Source: Flavonifractor sp. An112
GTDB lineage: Bacteria > Bacillota > Clostridia > Oscillospirales > Oscillospiraceae
Reading direction: 5' to 3'
Length of the DNA stretch: 64,000 nucleotides
Assembly: GCF_002161085.1 (NCBI RefSeq)
Contig: NZ_NFLU01000006.1
Location: 62,001 to 126,000, forward strand
The first letter of the stretch is position 1. The number at the start of each line of letters is the position of its first letter. Made by a program: the position numbers and the translations under genes. Shown in pieces: positions 60,622 through 64,000 of this stretch. The notes below the pieces were generated by a model. The model did not search any database and was not told where the DNA came from. It saw only the letters and a program-made list of their open reading frames with translations.

Positions 60622-60660
60622 AACCCCCGTTCCGCCAAAGCGGAACGGGGGTTGTTTTTT
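60622..60660. terminator. Bidirectional terminator
   Basis: Stem AACCCCCGTTCCGC / GCGGAACGGGGGTT, 4-nt loop, then G and six Ts, between the malic enzyme and convergent ftsZ. Confidence 0.92.
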
Positions 60661-60679
60661 CTGTTCGTCAGCCGCTCTC

Positions 60680-61795
60680 TCAGCGGTTGCGGTTGAAGAT
60701 CTTGAAGATATCGTCGAAGGGATCGTCCTCCGCGGGAGCGGCAGGCGCCTCCTGACCGGCAGCGGGCTGCTGGGCAGGCTGGGCCACGGCCTTCTTCTCC
60801 GCAGCGGCGGTGAAGGGCTTGTTGGGCATGGCGCCCTCCAGCTCCTCAAAGCCGGTAGCAATAACGGTAACCCGGATCTCGTCCTCCAGGGTGTCGTCGA
60901 AGGCGGCACCGAAGATGATGAGGGCGTCGGGATGGGCGGCCTGCTGCACCAGGTTGGCAGCGGTCTCCACTTCCTCCAGGCCGATGTCCACGGAGCCGGT
61001 AACATTGACCAGCACGCCCTTGGCGCCGTTGATGGAGGTCTCCAGCAGGGGGCTGGAAATGGCCATCTTGGCGGCCTCCTCGGCCTTGTTCTTGCCGGCT
61101 GCCCGGCCAACGCCCATGTGAGCCATACCGGCATTCTGCATGACGGCGGTCACGTCGGCAAAGTCCAGGTTGATGAAGCCGGTATTCTTGATCAGGTCGG
61201 AGATGGACTGCACCGCCTGGCGCAGCACATCATCGGCGATCTCGAAGGCATTCTGGAAGGTGATCTTCTGATCGGTGGCAAACTTCAGCCGCTCGTTGGG
61301 GATGATCACCAGGCTGTCCACCCGGGTGCGCAGCTCCTCAATGCCCTTTTCCGCCTGCATCATACGCCGGCGGCCCTCAAAGTTGAAGGGCTTGGTGACC
61401 ACGCCCACGGTGAGGATGCCCATCTCCTTGGCGATATCGGCCACGATGGGAGCCGCACCGGTGCCGGTGCCGCCGCCCATACCAGCGGTGATGAACACCA
61501 TGTCGGCGTCCTCCAGAGCCTTGGAAACCGCGTTGCGGCTCTCCTCGGCGGACTTACGGCCCACCTCGGGGTCGCTGCCCGCGCCCTGACCGCCGGTGAG
61601 CTTTTCACCAATCTGGATTTTAAAGGTAGCGCTGGAAACGGCAAGCGCCTGCTTGTCCGTATTCACAGCGATAAAATCAACACCCTTGGTTCCGGATTTC
61701 ACCATCCGGTTGACTACGTTGTTGCCGCCGCCGCCGACACCAATCACCTTGATCGTGACCACATTGTCCGGCCCGGTGTCCAGTCCAAACGCCAT
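60680..61795 (-). CDS. ftsZ: Cell division GTPase FtsZ
   Basis: 371 aa. The tubulin-like core has the GTP loop [13 protein letters not shown] (T4) and [16 protein letters not shown] (T1), the T7 loop NLDFADV and the C-terminal domain. A Pro/Ala/Gln-rich linker and a conserved tail ([15 protein letters not shown]) bind FtsA/SepF-type anchors. ATG 61795 follows AGGAGGAG. It lies downstream of ftsQ, DUF881 and sbp in the division cluster. Confidence 0.98.
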   Translation of the reverse strand: MAFGLDTGPDNVVTIKVIGVGGGGNNVVNRMVKSGTKGVDFIAVNTDKQALAVSSATFKIQIGEKLTGGQGAGSDPEVGRKSAEESRNAVSKALEDADMVFITAGMGGGTGTGAAPIVADIAKEMGILTVGVVTKPFNFEGRRRMMQAEKGIEELRTRVDSLVIIPNERLKFATDQKITFQNAFEIADDVLRQAVQSISDLIKNTGFINLDFADVTAVMQNAGMAHMGVGRAAGKNKAEEAAKMAISSPLLETSINGAKGVLVNVTGSVDIGLEEVETAANLVQQAAHPDALIIFGAAFDDTLEDEIRVTVIATGFEELEGAMPNKPFTAAAEKKAVAQPAQQPAAGQEAPAAPAEDDPFDDIFKIFNRNR

Positions 61796-61855
61796 AACTG
61801 CTCCTCCTATGTAGAACGTATTCGTGAAAAACACACGTAGAAGAGGCAGGACCTG

Positions 61856-62245
61856 TTATCTTTGGTCCTCCTCCTGGGAAGATACTATATCTAGTTGATT
61901 TATTGTATCTCTCTTTTGCTTCGAGGTCAATAGTTCCCGCCGGATTTTAGCAAAGTTTTGGAACATACGGGTGCCAAAGACCACCACTGCCGCCAGGTAC
62001 AGAGGGATGCCCAATTTCTGCCCCAACCAGGTGAGAAAAGCGGCGATGGCGGCGTTTCCGATGGTGCCCGACAGGAACACCGACAGCCGGAACTGTTTTT
62101 CCAGCCGGGCGCAGTAGCCGCCCAGGGCGGAGTCCAGCGCCGCCAGCAGTCCGGCGGCCACATAGAGGGAATATTGACTGGGAATGGTCCAGGGCACCAG
62201 AATGCCCACCAGCACACCCACCAGCAAACCGATCAATTCCAGCAT
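61856..62245 (-). CDS. sbp: Small basic protein Sbp (DUF1290)
   Basis: 129 aa, three membrane helices (about residues 4-22, 27-45 and 58-95) and a charged C-terminal tail. Begins MLELIGLLVGVLVGILVPW and has the YVAAGLLAALDSALGGYCA motif of the sbp family, which sits between division genes in Bacillus and Clostridia. Function is unclear. Its ATG abuts the DUF881 stop. Confidence 0.92.
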   Translation of the reverse strand: MLELIGLLVGVLVGILVPWTIPSQYSLYVAAGLLAALDSALGGYCARLEKQFRLSVFLSGTIGNAAIAAFLTWLGQKLGIPLYLAAVVVFGTRMFQNFAKIRRELLTSKQKRDTINQLDIVSSQEEDQR

Positions 62246-62998
62246 TTACTCGCCCCCCTCTTCGCTCTCCGGCACCACCGTGTGGGCGTATTGATACTCC
62301 ACCGTGCCGTTGTACTTGGGGATGAGCAGCAAGTCGCTGGCTGTCACCTTCACCGAAATGCCCCACTGGCTCAGCACATCCACCACGCCGTTGCGCATGG
62401 TAAGCGCGCTGTACAGGGTATCCGGGTCGCCGATGGCAAAGATCACATAGGGGGCGGCATACCGACGGCCATTCACCGTCACCACCGCACCGGTACAACG
62501 AATCTCACTGTTGGCCAGCAGACGCTCCCCGTTGAGGGAGATGGCCTCCGCCCCGGCGGAGCGCAGCTCGTTGACCACCGACAGCAGATCGTTGTCGTGA
62601 ATGAGATAGTCCGCCTCTTCACCGGTCACATTGCTCTGGGTGGAGTCCTCCAGGATTACAGTGACGCCCGGCCCCTCCACATCGGTGCGGCCGGCGGTGA
62701 TCTCCAGCTGCTCCACTTCCCTCCGCAGGGCCTCGCTGCCCTCGTCGCCGGAGGCCGCCTGATCCCGATAAATCGCCAGTTCACCTTGCAGCTGGGCCAC
62801 CTGATCCTCCAGGGCGTCGTTCTGCTTGCTCTGCTCGTTATACAGCTCCTGCAGGGTCTCCAGGCGGCTGGCATTGGTGGCGTCCGCCGCACCGGTGAGC
62901 TGGACCGTCCGCAGCTGGGCTGCCAACAGATAGCCCACGATGATGCACACCACCACCACAGCAAACTCGCCTTTGTTGCGTCGTTTCTTTTCTGCCAT
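62246..62998 (-). CDS. DUF881 (YlxW/YlxX-type) protein
   Basis: 250 aa. One N-terminal membrane helix (about residues 10-28), a coiled-coil region with Glu/Gln heptads (~40-85), and the DUF881 domain (GPGVTVILEDS, NDLLSVVNELRSAGAEAISLNGERL, APYVIFAIGDPDTL). In Bacillus ylxW/ylxX lie between divIB and sbp, as here. The role is thought to relate to division or wall growth but is unproven. ATG 62998 follows AAGGAG. Confidence 0.92.
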   Translation of the reverse strand: MAEKKRRNKGEFAVVVVCIIVGYLLAAQLRTVQLTGAADATNASRLETLQELYNEQSKQNDALEDQVAQLQGELAIYRDQAASGDEGSEALRREVEQLEITAGRTDVEGPGVTVILEDSTQSNVTGEEADYLIHDNDLLSVVNELRSAGAEAISLNGERLLANSEIRCTGAVVTVNGRRYAAPYVIFAIGDPDTLYSALTMRNGVVDVLSQWGISVKVTASDLLLIPKYNGTVEYQYAHTVVPESEEGGE

Positions 62999-63014
62999 GA
63001 AATACTCCTTGCTC

Positions 63015-63989
63015 TTATTGCTCCGGCGCCTGTTCCGGTACCGTGGGCGTATGGGACGGCTGGGCCGGCGCCTCCGGCTGGACCGATTCCTCCGGTTGCA
63101 CGGATTCCTCCGGCGGAGTTGTGGTCTCCGTCTGAGTCTCTCCGCCAGAGCTCTCCGGCTGCTGCGTGGGCTCCGTGGGAACCTCCAGGGGACTCCAACC
63201 CTCCGGCAGCCACCGCTCCGGCAGCAGATGGATCTCCCGCTCATCATAATTCTGGTCCAGAGTACCCGTCCGTGGCAGGCCCCGCTCATCCATGGTCTCC
63301 AGGGCCAGCTTCAGCTCGTAGGTCTCCTCGTCAAAGTCGCCGTTCATAGGGAAGATCACCGTCAGATTTTCGCCGTAGCCGAAGCGGATCTCATTGCCGG
63401 AGGACAGATCGATAAAGCTCTTCAGGCTTCCTGTCATCACCCGGCCCCGAATAGCCTTCAAAAAGGCCTGGAGCCGCTCCAGCTTATCCTGCTGCTCAGG
63501 GGCCACGGTGAGCACATTGCCCACCGTTGGGTTGACCGGGTCCAGGCCCAACACCTGGGGCTTGCCCTGGACCAGAGCGGCATCTCCTACCTCCAGCAGC
63601 TTGCACTTGTCGTCCAGCAGCCAGTAACTGCCGCCGCTCTCCACCCAGGCTACGCCGGTGCTCTCCGTCACCTCAAAAATCAGGGTGTCAGGCAGCTTTC
63701 GGCTGATAGCCACGTCATCCACATAGGGCAGCTGGGTCAAGATCCGGTCGGCGATCTGATACTTGTTCAGCGTGAACAGGTTGTCCCCTTTTTCCACGCC
63801 AGCGGCCGCCAGCACCTCCTCCTGGGTATAGCGGGAATTGCCCGTTACCACCATGGTGTTCACCCGGAAAAAGATGATGCAGCCTACCAAAATGGCGGCG
63901 AAGATGAGCAGAATGGACAGCAGCTTATAGAGGACGCCAAAGCGCCCCCGATTCCGCCGCCGTCTTTTTCTGTTCCGTCTTGCCGCCAT
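63015..63989 (-). CDS. ftsQ: FtsQ/DivIB-type cell division protein
   Basis: 324 aa. Strongly basic cytoplasmic tail (residues 1-18), one membrane helix (about 20-42), a POTRA domain (VNTMVVTGNSRYTQEEVLAAAGVEKGDNLF) and a FtsQ/DivIB beta domain (GVAWVESGGSYWLLDDKCKLLE). The last ~70 residues are a Pro/Glu/Thr/Gln-rich tail outside the cell. It joins the divisome with FtsL/DivIC. ATG 63989; the next upstream gene lies outside the window. Confidence 0.93.
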   Translation of the reverse strand: MAARRNRKRRRRNRGRFGVLYKLLSILLIFAAILVGCIIFFRVNTMVVTGNSRYTQEEVLAAAGVEKGDNLFTLNKYQIADRILTQLPYVDDVAISRKLPDTLIFEVTESTGVAWVESGGSYWLLDDKCKLLEVGDAALVQGKPQVLGLDPVNPTVGNVLTVAPEQQDKLERLQAFLKAIRGRVMTGSLKSFIDLSSGNEIRFGYGENLTVIFPMNGDFDEETYELKLALETMDERGLPRTGTLDQNYDEREIHLLPERWLPEGWSPLEVPTEPTQQPESSGGETQTETTTPPEESVQPEESVQPEAPAQPSHTPTVPEQAPEQ

Positions 63990-64000
63990 TGTGCCGTTCT

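Overview
The window looks like a chromosomal segment of a GC-rich, spore-forming Gram-positive anaerobe of class Clostridia, most likely the Oscillospiraceae / Flavonifractor-Lawsonibacter-Pseudoflavonifractor neighbourhood. The reasons are high-GC Firmicutes-style genes with strong Shine-Dalgarno sites, spo0A next to spoIVB, SLH-domain surface proteins, the LL-diaminopimelate aminotransferase lysine route, a T-box leader, an archaeal-type AspRS with gatCAB, and no respiratory genes. The genus is inference. There are no rRNA or tRNA genes, insertion sequences, prophage genes or CRISPR arrays. The content is almost entirely core genome, so I see no new multi-gene system. The most interesting signals are cis-regulatory RNAs and a few gene-level oddities.

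Layout. 0-5.5 kb: a membrane-anchored XRE regulator (cut by the window edge), an AlbA_2 protein and a ferrous-iron operon (FeoA-FeoB fusion, Cys-rich FeoB-associated peptide, Sir2) behind a promoter with a DtxR-like iron box; then an acidic zinc-ribbon protein. 5.6-8.7 kb: yqeG - endonuclease IV-like - aminopeptidase P - efp. 9-15.9 kb: a lone GH18-like protein, rpsU, leuS with a VOC protein, an ECF sigma gene with a frameshift plus its DUF4179 partner, and a DUF2975/HTH pair. 15.9-21.4 kb: uracil-DNA glycosylase (apparent ACG start) and a T-box-controlled aspS-gatCAB operon that supplies Asp-, Asn- and Gln-tRNA. 21.4-31.7 kb: transporters (MATE, Na/Pi, Na/alanine), a large unknown membrane protein, a pentapeptide protein, spo0A and spoIVB. 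31.9-41.5 kb: secreted and envelope proteins (SLH-anchored 5'-nucleotidase, SLH-SGNH hydrolase, DUF4358 lipoprotein, PBP1A), a TetR regulator with a clear operator, and a cation/proton antiporter. 41.7-46 kb: DUF1292, a structured 6S-like RNA, a PpiC foldase, tcdA, two half-size TauE genes and ruvX.

46-50 kb is the rpmG-secE-nusG-rplK-rplA and rplJ-rplL translation/transcription cluster, with an attenuator-like leader before rpmG and a classical L10 leader before rplJ. 50-56 kb: lysA, a uracil-type permease behind an attenuator leader, an ECF transporter S component, dapL and dapF. 55.8-60.6 kb: glnA with a downstream ANTAR regulator, fumarase and malic enzyme. 60.7-64 kb is the 3' end of the division cluster, read right to left: ftsQ, DUF881, sbp, ftsZ.

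Many transcription units have near-consensus housekeeping promoters with 17-bp spacers and end in strong intrinsic terminators. At least five units (aspS, MATE, rpmG, rplJ, permease) carry leaders with a terminator or terminator-like hairpin before the first gene, so premature termination is the main regulatory theme here.
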